Below, one piece after another: positions 12,493 to 21,754 of a stretch of DNA of 64,000 nucleotides. The translations under genes and the position numbers were made by a program. Below the pieces are notes generated by a model. That model made no database searches. It saw only the letters and a list, made by a program, of their open reading frames with translations, and was not told the DNA's origin. This stretch comes from Solimonas aquatica (GTDB lineage Bacteria > Pseudomonadota > Gammaproteobacteria > Nevskiales > Nevskiaceae). How positions within the stretch are numbered: the first letter of the stretch is position 1; every line of letters starts with the position of its first letter. The stretch is from positions 1-64,000 of the forward strand of contig NZ_FOFS01000010.1 in assembly GCF_900111015.1 (NCBI RefSeq). The letters are read 5' to 3'.

Positions 12493-13749
12493 TCAGACCG
12501 CAGCGCCCAGCAGTTCCGCCAGCGCCGCCGCCACGGTGATGGTCGCGCCACGCAGATCGGAGAGACGCAGATGTTCGTCGGCGGCATGGCCGCAGGCCTC
12601 ACCGAGCGTGCGCGGACCGGCGCCATAGAGCACGATGGGAATGCCGGCCGCCGCGTAATGCCGCGCGTCGGTGTAGAGCGGCACGCCGTGCTCGGCAATC
12701 GCAAGGCCGAACACCGCTTCGCCATGACGCTGCAGCGCGCTCACCAGTTTCTCCGCACCCGGCAGCTTCACCAGCGGCAGGGCCAGCAGAATGCGCCGCT
12801 GCTCGACCACGATGCCCGGCAGTGTCGCCGCCACCGCATCAATCAGCGCGCGCAGCTCGGCTTCGGCGGCGTCCACGGACTCTTCGGGAATCATGCGCCG
12901 GTCGATGCGGAAGCTGACCTTGTCCGGCACCACATTGGTGTTGATGCCGCCTGCGATGAGTCCGATGTTGAGCGTGGGATGCTGGATGCCCGGCGTGCTG
13001 GACCGCCGGCGCTTGAGCGCCTCGCGCGAGTCGTAGAGCGCCTGCAGGATCTGGGTCGCCGCCGCCAGGGCATCGACGCCGGACTCCGGCATCGCCGCAT
13101 GGCCCTGACGGCCACGCACCGTCACTTCCAGATGCAGGCAGCCGTTGTGCGCGGTGGTCACCGCGTAGGAAAAGCCGGCGGCAATTGCGTAATCGGGCTT
13201 GCTTAGATTCTGCTCCAGCAGCCAGCGTGGACCGATGTCACCGCCGGCTTCTTCGTCATAGGTCAGATGCAGCTCGATGCTGCCCTTGAGCGCCACGCCC
13301 TTGGCGGCCAGATGCTCCAGCGCACGCAGCGCCCAGGTATAGCTGGCGAAGTCGGACTTGCTCACCGCCACGCCGCGCCCGTACATGGCCGGGCCATGAC
13401 CCGGTTCCTCGACGATCTCGCCGCCATAGGGCGGCTGCGTCCAGCCCAGACCCGGCGGCACCACATCGCCATGGGCATTGAGGGCGATGGTCGGGCCCGC
13501 ACCGAAACGTCGCCGCACGATCAGATTGTGCGCGCTGATCATGCCTGCGGCGTGCACGGTCTGATCCGGCACCACATGATCCTCCACCGTATAGCCCAGT
13601 TGCTCCAGCAGCTGCCGCGCACGCGCGGCATGCGCGGCGCAGTCGCCGGGCGGATTGTCGCTGGGCACTTTCACCAGCTCGGCGAGAAACGCGCACTCCG
13701 CGGAAAACTCGGCGTCGACGAAGGCGCTGATCTGGGGCAGCAGGCTCAT
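12493..13749 (-). CDS. M20-family metal-dependent amidohydrolase/deacylase
   Basis: A 418-aa ArgE/DapE-type di-zinc hydrolase. Metal-site motifs include LNAHGDVVPPG and YDEEAGGDIGP, and a central dimerisation domain is evident (residues about 190-300). It is the last gene of the purine operon, with an ATGA overlap to uraD-allC (start 13749, upstream stop at 13746). The context suggests action on a ureido or acylamino product after allantoate, for example ureidoglycolate or an N-carbamoyl compound. The sequence alone does not name the substrate, and family members are promiscuous in annotation. Confidence 0.8.
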   Translation of the reverse strand: MSLLPQISAFVDAEFSAECAFLAELVKVPSDNPPGDCAAHAARARQLLEQLGYTVEDHVVPDQTVHAAGMISAHNLIVRRRFGAGPTIALNAHGDVVPPGLGWTQPPYGGEIVEEPGHGPAMYGRGVAVSKSDFASYTWALRALEHLAAKGVALKGSIELHLTYDEEAGGDIGPRWLLEQNLSKPDYAIAAGFSYAVTTAHNGCLHLEVTVRGRQGHAAMPESGVDALAAATQILQALYDSREALKRRRSSTPGIQHPTLNIGLIAGGINTNVVPDKVSFRIDRRMIPEESVDAAEAELRALIDAVAATLPGIVVEQRRILLALPLVKLPGAEKLVSALQRHGEAVFGLAIAEHGVPLYTDARHYAAAGIPIVLYGAGPRTLGEACGHAADEHLRLSDLRGATITVAAALAELLGAAV

Positions 13750-15479
13750 GCGGAAAAGCTCACTAGGAATTCATGGAAGGCACGCGCCGCCAGTTCGGCA
13801 TCGGCGGCGCTCAAGGTCTCGTCCGGATGATGGCTGATACCGCCCCGCCCGCAGCGCACGAACAGCATGCCGATTCCGGTGATCTCGGCCATCTTCATCG
13901 CATCATGGCCGGCGCCGCTGGGCAGATGGCGCGGCGCGGCCTCGCCGGTGACGCGCGTGATGGCCTGTGCCCATTGCGCCTGCAGGCGCGGCGTGCAGGG
14001 CGCGGCACTGGCCTGCATCACCTCGGTCAGCTCCAGCTGCAGACCGCGACGCTGCGCGATATTGCGCGCCTGATGCAGCACATCGGCCACCGCCGCCTTG
14101 CGCAGCGCGTCCTCGCCGGCACGAATGTCCAGCGAGAACTCGCAGCGGCCGGGAATGACATTGATCGCCCCGTTCGGCACCTGCAGACGGCCGACGGTGC
14201 CCACCAGTCCGGCGATCCCGCTGCAGCGCTGCTCCACGTACAGCAGCAGCTCGGCAGCCGCAGCCGCCGCATCCTGGCGCAGGTCCATGGGCACGGTGCC
14301 GGCATGACCGGCGAGGCCGATGAAGGCACCGCTGAAGCGCTGGCTGCCGGCAATCGCGGTCACCACACCCAGCGCGCGGTTTTCCCGCAGCAGCACCGGG
14401 CCCTGCTCGATGTGCAGCTCGACATAACCCAGCAGCTTCGCCGGATCCAGCGCCAGCGCCGCGATGGCCTCGGGGTCCAGGCCCGCTGCCAGCATGGCTT
14501 CGCGCAGGCTCAGCCCGCCGCTGTCGCGCGCCTGCAGCCAGCGGGCATCGAAGCTGCCGGTGAGCGCCGCGCTGCCCAGGAAGGTGGACTTGAAGCGCAC
14601 GCCTTCTTCGTCGGCGAAGGCGATGATCTGCAGATCGAAAGGCAGCTGGCGCTGCTGCTGGCGCAGCTCCAGGGCCACCAGAATCGGCAGCACGATGCCC
14701 AGGCGACCGTCGTAGCGGCCGGCATCGATCACTGTGTCGTAATGCGAGCCGCACAGGAGCGTGCGTGCATCGCCGCGGCCGCAGCGCAGCCGGCCGACGA
14801 CATTGCCGACCGCGTCCTCCTGCGCCTCCAGGCCGGCCGCCAGCATCCAGTCGCGGATCAGCGCTGCCGCCTGCCGATGCGCGGGTGTCAGATACGCGCA
14901 GCTCAGGCTGCCCGGCGTGTCCGTATAGCGCGCCAGCTGTTCGAGCATATCGATGCTCTCGGCGCCGGCCGGCGCGCTCACGCTCTCGTACAGGCGAAAA
15001 CGCGCGATGCGCGCGATCTGCGCCAGCGCGGTCTGGCGCTCGGTGTCCACGTCGTGCTGCAGGCGCTGTTCGAAGGCCGCGAGAATGCTGGCGCGATTGT
15101 GGCCGCGCACCGCCAGCACGAAGGGAAAACCGAAGCGCGCGTTGTAGGCGGCATTGAGCGCGGTGAGCTTTTCGAATTCTTCCGGGCTGCATTGCGACAG
15201 ACCCGCGCCGGCCTGTTCGCGCGTGGACTCGGCGGTGAGCTCGCCGCGCACCGCTGCCTTGCCGGCCAGTTCCGGATGCGCACGGATCAGCGCCAGCTGC
15301 GCCTCGGCGCCGGCGGCGTCCACCGCCGCGCACATGGCTTCGTGCAGATAGGCCCGCGAGGAGAACGGCCGCTGCGCCGCCACGCGCTGCGCCACCCAGG
15401 GCGAGTGCTCGAAGATGCCGGAGAGCGCGGCCACGAACGCGGCCTCGCTCAGGGCATTGAGCGCCGCGAGGCTGATCAT
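13746..15479 (-). CDS. allC: UraD-AllC fusion: OHCU decarboxylase / allantoate amidohydrolase
   Basis: Two catalytic domains share one 577-aa chain. Residues about 1-165 are a UraD domain (HPELAGK and RFGFPFVLAVRGH), which decarboxylates OHCU to S-allantoin. Residues about 170-577 are an M20-type allantoate amidohydrolase/ureidase, with LLCGSHYDTV, FADEEGVRF, HIEQGPVL and GAGHDAM metal- and substrate-site motifs; it hydrolyses allantoate to ureidoglycine, CO2 and ammonia. The allantoinase step that joins the two reactions is the upstream gene puuE (ATGA overlap). No internal stop or frameshift is seen, so this is a true fusion. Confidence 0.93.
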   Translation of the reverse strand: MISLAALNALSEAAFVAALSGIFEHSPWVAQRVAAQRPFSSRAYLHEAMCAAVDAAGAEAQLALIRAHPELAGKAAVRGELTAESTREQAGAGLSQCSPEEFEKLTALNAAYNARFGFPFVLAVRGHNRASILAAFEQRLQHDVDTERQTALAQIARIARFRLYESVSAPAGAESIDMLEQLARYTDTPGSLSCAYLTPAHRQAAALIRDWMLAAGLEAQEDAVGNVVGRLRCGRGDARTLLCGSHYDTVIDAGRYDGRLGIVLPILVALELRQQQRQLPFDLQIIAFADEEGVRFKSTFLGSAALTGSFDARWLQARDSGGLSLREAMLAAGLDPEAIAALALDPAKLLGYVELHIEQGPVLLRENRALGVVTAIAGSQRFSGAFIGLAGHAGTVPMDLRQDAAAAAAELLLYVEQRCSGIAGLVGTVGRLQVPNGAINVIPGRCEFSLDIRAGEDALRKAAVADVLHQARNIAQRRGLQLELTEVMQASAAPCTPRLQAQWAQAITRVTGEAAPRHLPSGAGHDAMKMAEITGIGMLFVRCGRGGISHHPDETLSAADAELAARAFHEFLVSFSA

Positions 15480-16432
15480 GCGGCACTCCCGAATGGATGC
15501 ACGGCCTGCCAGTGCCGCGCAATGTCGATGCGCCGCGCCACCCAGACATCGCTGTGCTCCAGCACGTAATCCAGGAAGCGTTCCAGCGAGGCGATGCGCG
15601 CCGGCCGGCCGATCAGACGCGGATGCAGGCCGATGGACAGCATCTTCGGCGCATTCAGCCCCGTGGGATCGCCCTCGCGATACAAGGTATCGAAGGCATC
15701 GCGCAGATAGTGGAAGAACTGCGTGCCGCTGTTGAAACCCTGCACGGCTGCAAAGCGCATATCGTTGGTGTCGAGCGTGTACGGCACCACCAGATGCGGC
15801 AGGGTCTGCGTGCCGCCCTCGCGCGGCACCGTCACCTGCGTCCAGTAGGGCAGATCATCGGCATAGGAATCGGCGTCGTAGACAAAGCCGCCGTGCTCCA
15901 CCACCAGGCGCCGCGTATTGGGACTGTCGCGACCGGTGTACCAGCCCAGCGGCGCCTCGCCGCAAAGCTCACGCAGGATGGTCACCGCCTCGGCCATGTG
16001 CGCGCGCTCGGTGGCCTCGTCCAGCAGCTGGTAGCTGATCCAGCGCAGGCCGTGGCAGGCGATCTCGTAACCCAGCTCGCGATACGCGGCCAGGGCTTCC
16101 GGATGACGCTGCAAGGCCATGGCCACACCGAACACGGTCAGCGGCAGCTTGCGCGATTCAAAGGCGCGCAGCACGCGCCAGAGGCCGGCGCGCGAGCCGT
16201 ATTCGAACAGCGACTCCATGCTCATGTGGCGCATGGGAAAAGCCTGCGCGCCGATGATCTCGGAGAGAAAGGTTTCCGAGCTCGCATCGCCGTGCAGCAC
16301 GCAGTTCTCGGCGCCCTCTTCGTGATTGAGCACGAACTGCAGGGCGATGCGCGCGTTCTTGGGCCAGCGCGGATGCGGCGGCCGGCGCGCGTAGCCAACG
16401 AGGTCTCGGGGGTAGTTCGGATCAGGCGACAT
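15476..16432 (-). CDS. puuE: Allantoinase PuuE (polysaccharide-deacetylase fold)
   Basis: Hydrolyses allantoin to allantoate. It belongs to the metal-independent PuuE group rather than the dinuclear AllB group: YPRDLVGYGRRPP-like N-terminus (here YPRDLVGYARRPP), NHEEGAENC, the ACHGLRW motif and GWYTGRDSPNTR. The ORF is open to 16465, but the start at 16432 (MSPDPNYPRD) matches the family. It gives 318 aa and overlaps the gntR stop by 11 nt, suggesting translational coupling. It precedes the UraD-AllC fusion. Confidence 0.93.
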   Translation of the reverse strand: MSPDPNYPRDLVGYARRPPHPRWPKNARIALQFVLNHEEGAENCVLHGDASSETFLSEIIGAQAFPMRHMSMESLFEYGSRAGLWRVLRAFESRKLPLTVFGVAMALQRHPEALAAYRELGYEIACHGLRWISYQLLDEATERAHMAEAVTILRELCGEAPLGWYTGRDSPNTRRLVVEHGGFVYDADSYADDLPYWTQVTVPREGGTQTLPHLVVPYTLDTNDMRFAAVQGFNSGTQFFHYLRDAFDTLYREGDPTGLNAPKMLSIGLHPRLIGRPARIASLERFLDYVLEHSDVWVARRIDIARHWQAVHPFGSAA

Positions 16433-17159
16433 CGGCAAACACCGATTTGAGATCGACACCTTCATCGTGGTGTTCGACCAGATTCAGACCTTCCAGCACA
16501 TGACGCAGATGCTCCTGCATCAGCGTCACCGCATTGGGATCGCCGCGCTCCAGCGCCGCGCACAGCGCCTGGTGCTCGTCCGGCGGACAGGGCGCGGCGC
16601 CGGGACGGTCGTAGACGGCGATGATCAGCGAGGAGCGCGAGACCAGCTCGCGCAGCAGGCTGGTGAGCGTGTGATTGCCGGCCAGCTCGGCAATCACCAG
16701 ATGAAACTCGCCGGAGAGCTTGAGCATGGTGCGGCGGTCGGCCTCGCGCCAGGCCTGCTTCTCCTGCATCAGATGCTCACGCAAGCGCCGCAGATCGGCG
16801 CGCGTGGCGCGCTTCAGGCACTGCGTGACGATACCGGCCTCCAGGATGCAGCGTGCCTCGAAGATGTCGCGCGCCTCCTGCACCGTGGGCTCGGCCACCA
16901 TCGCGCCACGATTGGGCATCAGCGTCACCACGCCCTCGTGCGCGAGGCGTTGCAAGACCTGGCGGATGCGCGTGCGGCCGATGCCGAAGATCTCGCAGAG
17001 CTTGTCCTCCACCAGGCGCGTACCCGGCGGCAGGGAGTGCTCCATGATCGCGCTCCAGATGCGCTCGTAGGCGCGCTCGGTATCGCGCAAGCCGCGCGGC
17101 GTTTTGGCGGCGGTCTTGCGGCTGTTGCGACGAAGCGGCATGGCGCTGAGCTTGGACAT
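16422..17159 (-). CDS. GntR-family (FCD) transcriptional regulator
   Basis: A 245-aa regulator with an N-terminal winged helix (about residues 28-95; LVEDKLCEIFGIGRTRIRQVLQRL is the helix-turn-helix, shown here by its GIGRTRIRQVL core) and an all-helical FCD effector domain. Such proteins usually repress and release DNA on binding a small acid or metabolite. Being inside the purine operon, between guaD and puuE, it is the likely local regulator. The TATGCAA palindromes at 28602-28812 are candidate operators. The ligand cannot be read from sequence; an intermediate such as allantoin or xanthine is inference. Confidence 0.88.
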   Translation of the reverse strand: MSKLSAMPLRRNSRKTAAKTPRGLRDTERAYERIWSAIMEHSLPPGTRLVEDKLCEIFGIGRTRIRQVLQRLAHEGVVTLMPNRGAMVAEPTVQEARDIFEARCILEAGIVTQCLKRATRADLRRLREHLMQEKQAWREADRRTMLKLSGEFHLVIAELAGNHTLTSLLRELVSRSSLIIAVYDRPGAAPCPPDEHQALCAALERGDPNAVTLMQEHLRHVLEGLNLVEHHDEGVDLKSVFADVA

Positions 17160-17171
17160 GGGCCCGCCAGT

Positions 17172-18497
17172 CTAGGCAAGCGCCGGCGCGGCGCAACCGC
17201 CGGCACGCCGCCCTTGCACATAGCTGTGGCGCACGGCGCGATCCGGCGACAGCGTCATCCAGACCAGCAGGCGCTCGGCCAGCGTCTGGCAACGCGACAG
17301 GCGCCGCGCCAGCAGCGGCGTGGCGGCCTCATCCAGCACGATGAAATCCGCTTCGCTGCCCGCTGCCAGCGTGCCGATCCGATGATCCAGGCCCAGCATG
17401 CGTGCCGCACCCAGCGTGGCCAGATAGAACGCGCGCAGCGCCGGCAGGCGCTGGCCTTTCATCTGCGCCACCTTGTAAGCCTCGCCGAGCGTGCGCAGCA
17501 TGGAGAAACTGCTGCCGCCGCCGACATCCGTGGCCGGCGCATAGCGCATGCCGGCGGCATCGCTGGCGTCCAGATCGAACAGGCCGCTGCCCAGATACAG
17601 GTTCGAAGTCGGCGAGAACGCCGCACCCGCGCCGCTGGCCGCCATGCGCTGGCGGTCGGCGGTGTCCAGGTGTATGCAGTGCGCGTATATGGCGCGTTCG
17701 CGCAGCAGGCCGTTGCGCTCGTAGACGTCAAGATAACTGCGCGCCTCGGGAAACAGCTCACGCACCCAGGCGATCTCCTTCGCATTCTCGGCCAGATGGC
17801 TGTGCACGAACACATCGGGATATTCGCGCGCCAGACGTCCGGCGCTGGCCAGCTGTTCGGGTGTGGAGGTCGGCGCGAAGCGCACGGTGATGGCGTAGCT
17901 CTGTCGCTGGCGGCCATGCCAGGCCTCGATCAGCTCGCGGGTGTCGCGCTCGCCCTCCTCGGCCGTGTCGCGCAGGTCTGCCGGGCAGTTGCGGTCCATC
18001 AGGCATTTGCCGGCAATCATGCGCAGGCCGCGCGCGGCGCTGGCGGCGAAGAACTGCTCGGCGGAAACGCGATGCACCGTGCCCAGCACCAGGGCCGTGG
18101 TGCTGCCATTGCGCAGCAGCTCGTCGAGAAAGAACTCGCTCACCTCGCGCGCCTGCGCGGCATCGGCAAAGCGCCGCTCCTCGGGAAAGGTGTAGCGATT
18201 CAGCCAGTCCAGCAGGTCCTGCCCGCCGGAGCCGATCATATCGGTCTGCGGATAGTGGATATGGGGATCGATGAAGCCGGGCAGCAGCAGGGCCTGGCGA
18301 TGTTCGATCAGCGGCACGCCGGCAGCTTCGCCACGCAGCAGCGCCTCCGCCGGTCCCGCTGCCACCACGCGACCATCCGCCACCAGCAGCAGGCCGTCGG
18401 GCCAGTACTCGTAGCCGTGATCCTCCCGCGTACCGGGATCGGCGTGGAAGCGCAGCAGCGCGCCGCGATGCGCGCAGGCTTCAGCGGCGAGCGCCAT
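17172..18497 (-). CDS. guaD: Guanine deaminase
   Basis: Zinc amidohydrolase converting guanine to xanthine, the substrate of the XDH encoded upstream. The 441-aa length is typical. Motifs: PGFIDPHIHYPQ (metal His pair), FVHSHLAEN, the EISW-like metal His region YAHCIHL and the ATDVGGGSSFSM catalytic Asp region. It overlaps the puuD stop by 17 nt and lies 12 bp before gntR. Confidence 0.95.
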   Translation of the reverse strand: MALAAEACAHRGALLRFHADPGTREDHGYEYWPDGLLLVADGRVVAAGPAEALLRGEAAGVPLIEHRQALLLPGFIDPHIHYPQTDMIGSGGQDLLDWLNRYTFPEERRFADAAQAREVSEFFLDELLRNGSTTALVLGTVHRVSAEQFFAASAARGLRMIAGKCLMDRNCPADLRDTAEEGERDTRELIEAWHGRQRQSYAITVRFAPTSTPEQLASAGRLAREYPDVFVHSHLAENAKEIAWVRELFPEARSYLDVYERNGLLRERAIYAHCIHLDTADRQRMAASGAGAAFSPTSNLYLGSGLFDLDASDAAGMRYAPATDVGGGSSFSMLRTLGEAYKVAQMKGQRLPALRAFYLATLGAARMLGLDHRIGTLAAGSEADFIVLDEAATPLLARRLSRCQTLAERLLVWMTLSPDRAVRHSYVQGRRAGGCAAPALA

Positions 18498-19692
18498 GTT
18501 CGATCCAGGCCAGCACCGCAGCGCGTTCGTCCTCGGTCATGGCGGTGAGATTACCGATCGGCATGGCCTTGGACGCAAGCTGCTGCTGGATGGCGGTGGT
18601 ATGCGTGAGGATGTGCTCGGCACTGTCCAGCACCACGCCCTTGGGCGGCGCCGCAAAGCCCAGCAGCGTGGGATGCTCGGCATGACAGCCCGCGCAGCGC
18701 GCCTGGATGATGCCCTGCACCGCCGCGAACTCCTCGGCCGCAGGCTTGGCTGCCGTGCTGCCCGCCACCGGCGCCGGACGCAGCAGCAGCGCCACCAGCA
18801 GGAGCAGCAGCACGCCCGCCGCCACGGTCCACGGCGGCGTCCGGCCACCGCGCTCATGCGCCTTGTGCCGTGCCACGAACCAGGCGCGGATCAGCGCGCC
18901 GGCCAGGGTCAGGGCGATCAGCACCGCCCAGTTGTACTTCGCGCCATAGCTCATCGCGTAGTGATTGCTGATCATCACCAGCAGCACCGGCAGCGTGAAA
19001 TAGGTGTTGTGCACCGAGCGCTGCTTGCCGCGCAGGCCGTGAATCGGATCGGGCTCGCGGCCCTCGCGCTTGGCGCGCACCAGCTCGCGCTGCCCTGGAA
19101 TGATCACGAAGAAGACATTGGCCACCATGATGGTGCCCAGCATCGCGCCGAACTGGAGGTAGGCGCCGCGCCCGCTGAACAGATGGCAGAGCGCATAGGC
19201 CGCCGCACTCAGCAGCAGCGCCAGCAGCGCGCCCAGCACGCGCTCATGACGGCCCAGCGGCGAGCGGCACAGCGCGTCGTAGATCAGCCAGCCGCCCAGC
19301 AGAAAGCCCAGGCCGATGCCGATGGCCGCCGGCTTGCTCAACGCCAGCACCGCCGGATCGATCAGATACACCTCGGCCTGCGCGTAATAGAGCAGGCCCA
19401 GCAGGAAGAAGCCGGACAGCCAGGTGGTGTAGGCCTCCCAGTAGAACCAGTGCAGATGTTCCGGCAGCTGCGCCGGCGCCACCTTGTACTTCTGCGCGTT
19501 GTAGAAGCCGCCGCCATGCACCGCCCAGAGTTCGCCACCGACGCCGGCCTCGCGCAGCTCGGAACGCCTGGGCGCGAGCAGATGATTGTCCAGCCAGACG
19601 AAGTAGAAGGAGGCGCCGATCCAGGCGATGCCGGTGATCAGGTGCAGCCAGCGACCGAGCAGGCTCAGCCAGTCGAGCGTGTAAGCGAGCAT
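18481..19692 (-). CDS. puuD: Membrane cytochrome-c urate oxidase PuuD
   Basis: Integral-membrane urate hydroxylase yielding 5-hydroxyisourate and passing electrons to the respiratory chain, so no H2O2 is made. The 403-aa protein has about eight membrane helices (RWLHLITGIAWIGASFYFVWL is helix 1) and a C-terminal monohaem cytochrome c domain with CAGCH. Its place between nucleoside permeases and guaD, with uraH and uraD in the same operon, supports the urate step. No soluble uricase is present. Start has a GAGG upstream. Confidence 0.92.
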   Translation of the reverse strand: MLAYTLDWLSLLGRWLHLITGIAWIGASFYFVWLDNHLLAPRRSELREAGVGGELWAVHGGGFYNAQKYKVAPAQLPEHLHWFYWEAYTTWLSGFFLLGLLYYAQAEVYLIDPAVLALSKPAAIGIGLGFLLGGWLIYDALCRSPLGRHERVLGALLALLLSAAAYALCHLFSGRGAYLQFGAMLGTIMVANVFFVIIPGQRELVRAKREGREPDPIHGLRGKQRSVHNTYFTLPVLLVMISNHYAMSYGAKYNWAVLIALTLAGALIRAWFVARHKAHERGGRTPPWTVAAGVLLLLLVALLLRPAPVAGSTAAKPAAEEFAAVQGIIQARCAGCHAEHPTLLGFAAPPKGVVLDSAEHILTHTTAIQQQLASKAMPIGNLTAMTEDERAAVLAWIEHGARR

Positions 19693-19699
19693 GCCGGCC

Positions 19700-20626
19700 T
19701 CAGGCGTCGGGGTGGAAGCTCTTGCCCAGCGAGGCCGGCTGGTTGAGCAGGATGGTTTTCGGATCGCGGCAGATCAGCACCAGCACCACGATGGTCGCGG
19801 CATACGGCAGCATGGAGAGAAACTCCGAGGGCACGTCGATGCCGAAGCCCTGCGCATAGAGCTGCATCACCGTCACGCCGCCGAACAGATACGCCCCCAG
19901 CATCACGCGCAGCGGTTTCCAGGTGCCGAACACCACCAGGGCCAGGGCGATCCAGCCGCGCCCCGAACTCATGCCTTCCACCCACATCGGCGTCAGCGCC
20001 GTGGACAGGTAGGCGCCGGCGACGCCGGCCATGGCACCGCCGAACATCACCGCCAGGTAACGGATGGCAATCACCGGCTCGCCGATGGCATGCGCCACGC
20101 TGGGCGATTCGCCCGTGGCGCGCATGCGCAGGCCGGCATGCGTGCGATACAGAAACCAGGACACGGCGGCGAACAAGCCCAGCGACAGGTACACCAGCGC
20201 GTCGTAGCTGAACAGCAGCGGCCCGATCACCGGCAGATCGGACAGCCCCGGAACATCGAGCTTGGGCACGCGCTCGATGGGCATGCCGGCGTAGCCGCGT
20301 CCGACGAAGGCCGACAGGCCGATGCCGAACAGGGTCAGGGCCAGACCGGTGGCCACCTGATTGGTCTGCAGGCTCAGGGTGAGAAAGGCAAACAGCAGGG
20401 ACACCGCCGTGGCGGCGGCCATCGCGGCGGCGAAACCCAGAAGCAGCGAGCCGGTCTTGATGCCGACCACGAAGGCGCTGACCGCGCCGATCAGCATCAT
20501 GCCCTCCACGCCCAGATTGAGTACGCCGGCGCGCTCGGTGACCAGTTCGCCCAGCGCCGCATAGATCAGCGGCGTGGCGGCAATGACGGTGCTGACCAGA
20601 ATCGGAATCAGATGTGCGAGATCCAT
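19700..20626 (-). CDS. Nucleoside-type ABC transporter permease (second)
   Basis: A 308-aa inner-membrane permease of the BPD_transp_2/RbsC-like group, with about eight hydrophobic segments and the conserved GxLNLGVEGMM motif (here GVLNLGVEGMML) and VFGTWKPLRVMLGAYLF. It is paired with the permease just upstream (12-bp gap) and the ATPase, as in guanosine/nucleoside BMP-dependent importers. The periplasmic binding protein is encoded on the divergent operon at 29890. Confidence 0.9.
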   Translation of the reverse strand: MDLAHLIPILVSTVIAATPLIYAALGELVTERAGVLNLGVEGMMLIGAVSAFVVGIKTGSLLLGFAAAMAAATAVSLLFAFLTLSLQTNQVATGLALTLFGIGLSAFVGRGYAGMPIERVPKLDVPGLSDLPVIGPLLFSYDALVYLSLGLFAAVSWFLYRTHAGLRMRATGESPSVAHAIGEPVIAIRYLAVMFGGAMAGVAGAYLSTALTPMWVEGMSSGRGWIALALVVFGTWKPLRVMLGAYLFGGVTVMQLYAQGFGIDVPSEFLSMLPYAATIVVLVLICRDPKTILLNQPASLGKSFHPDA

Positions 20627-20638
20627 GGGCTTGGTCTT

Positions 20639-21754
20639 TTAGTTGGCAAGCACGGCCGGCGCGGCGTGAACCACGCGCCGCAGACGGAAGGTGATGAACA
20701 GATCCGCGGCCAGCAGGTAGAACAGCAGCGTGCCCTGGAACAGGCCGGTGATCGAAGACGGCAGCTGCAGCGAGAGCTGTGCGTTCTCGCCGCCCAGGTA
20801 CAGCAGCGACATCAGCAGTGCCGAGAGCACGATGCCGATGGGATGCAGGCGCCCGACGAAGGCGACGATGATCGCGGCAAAGCCATAGCCCGGCGAGATC
20901 ACCGGCTGCAGCTGGCCGATGGGACCTGCGACTTCCGCCAGCCCCGCCAGCCCGGCTGCGCCGCCACCGATCATCAGCGCCAGCCAGATGTTGCGCTTCT
21001 CGCTGAAGCCCGCGTAGGCCGCAGCGGCCGGTGCCAGACCCGCGACCAGCATGCGGTAGCCCGCGAAGCTGCGGCTGGAGAAGAACCAGGACAGCAGCGC
21101 CAGGACGAGGGCAATCAGATACGCCAGGTTCACGCGTGCGCCTTCGATCAGCAGCGGCAGTGTGGCGTTCTCGGCAAAGGCCTTGGACTGCGGAAAGTTG
21201 TAGCCATGCGGATCGCGCCAGGGCCCGTGCACCAGATAGCCAAGCAGCAGCTGCGCGATGTAGACCAGCATCAGGCTGACCAGAATCTCGTTGGTGTGAA
21301 AGCGCGTGCGCAGAAAAGCCGGAATCGAAGCCCAGAGCATGCCGCCCAGCGCACCGGCGATCAGCATCACCGGCAACGCGAAATGTCCCAGAGAATCGCC
21401 CAGGAACAGCGCCACGCCGCCGCCGGTGATGGCGCCGATGGTGAGCTGGCCTTCGGCTCCGATGTTCCAGACATTGGACTTGAAGCCCAGGGCCAGACCC
21501 AGCGCGCAGAGCGTGAGCGGCGTGGCTTTCAGCAGCAGCTCACCGATGCCGTAGCTGGAGGACACCGGCTCGATGAAGAACACCTTGAACGCTTCCGCCG
21601 GGCTCTTGCCCAGCAGGGTGAACACGATCAGGCCGGTGATCAGCATCGCCAGCGCCGCAATCAGCGGCGAGGCCAGACGCATGGCCGAAGACGGCGCCGG
21701 CCGCTTCTCCAGACGAAAGGGCCAGAGCGCGCCGAGGCGATTTTCAGACGACAT
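20639..21754 (-). CDS. Nucleoside-type ABC transporter permease (first)
   Basis: A 371-aa inner-membrane permease with about nine hydrophobic segments and the GAEGQLTIGAI motif of BMP-system permeases. The ORF is open to 21781, but the start at 21754 (MSSENRLG) overlaps the ATPase stop by 11 nt, the same coupling geometry as gntR-puuE. It forms the heterodimeric channel with the next permease. Substrate is likely purine nucleosides or bases, from context. Confidence 0.9.
   Translation of the reverse strand: MSSENRLGALWPFRLEKRPAPSSAMRLASPLIAALAMLITGLIVFTLLGKSPAEAFKVFFIEPVSSSYGIGELLLKATPLTLCALGLALGFKSNVWNIGAEGQLTIGAITGGGVALFLGDSLGHFALPVMLIAGALGGMLWASIPAFLRTRFHTNEILVSLMLVYIAQLLLGYLVHGPWRDPHGYNFPQSKAFAENATLPLLIEGARVNLAYLIALVLALLSWFFSSRSFAGYRMLVAGLAPAAAAYAGFSEKRNIWLALMIGGGAAGLAGLAEVAGPIGQLQPVISPGYGFAAIIVAFVGRLHPIGIVLSALLMSLLYLGGENAQLSLQLPSSITGLFQGTLLFYLLAADLFITFRLRRVVHAAPAVLAN

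Noticed and set aside
13773-15569. Plus-strand open frame of 598 codons
   Set aside because: Antisense to the UraD-AllC fusion gene; low-complexity composition typical of shadow frames.
16467-18548. Plus-strand open frame of 693 codons
   Set aside because: Antisense to gntR and guaD, both with clear family motifs. No recognisable domain in the antisense product.
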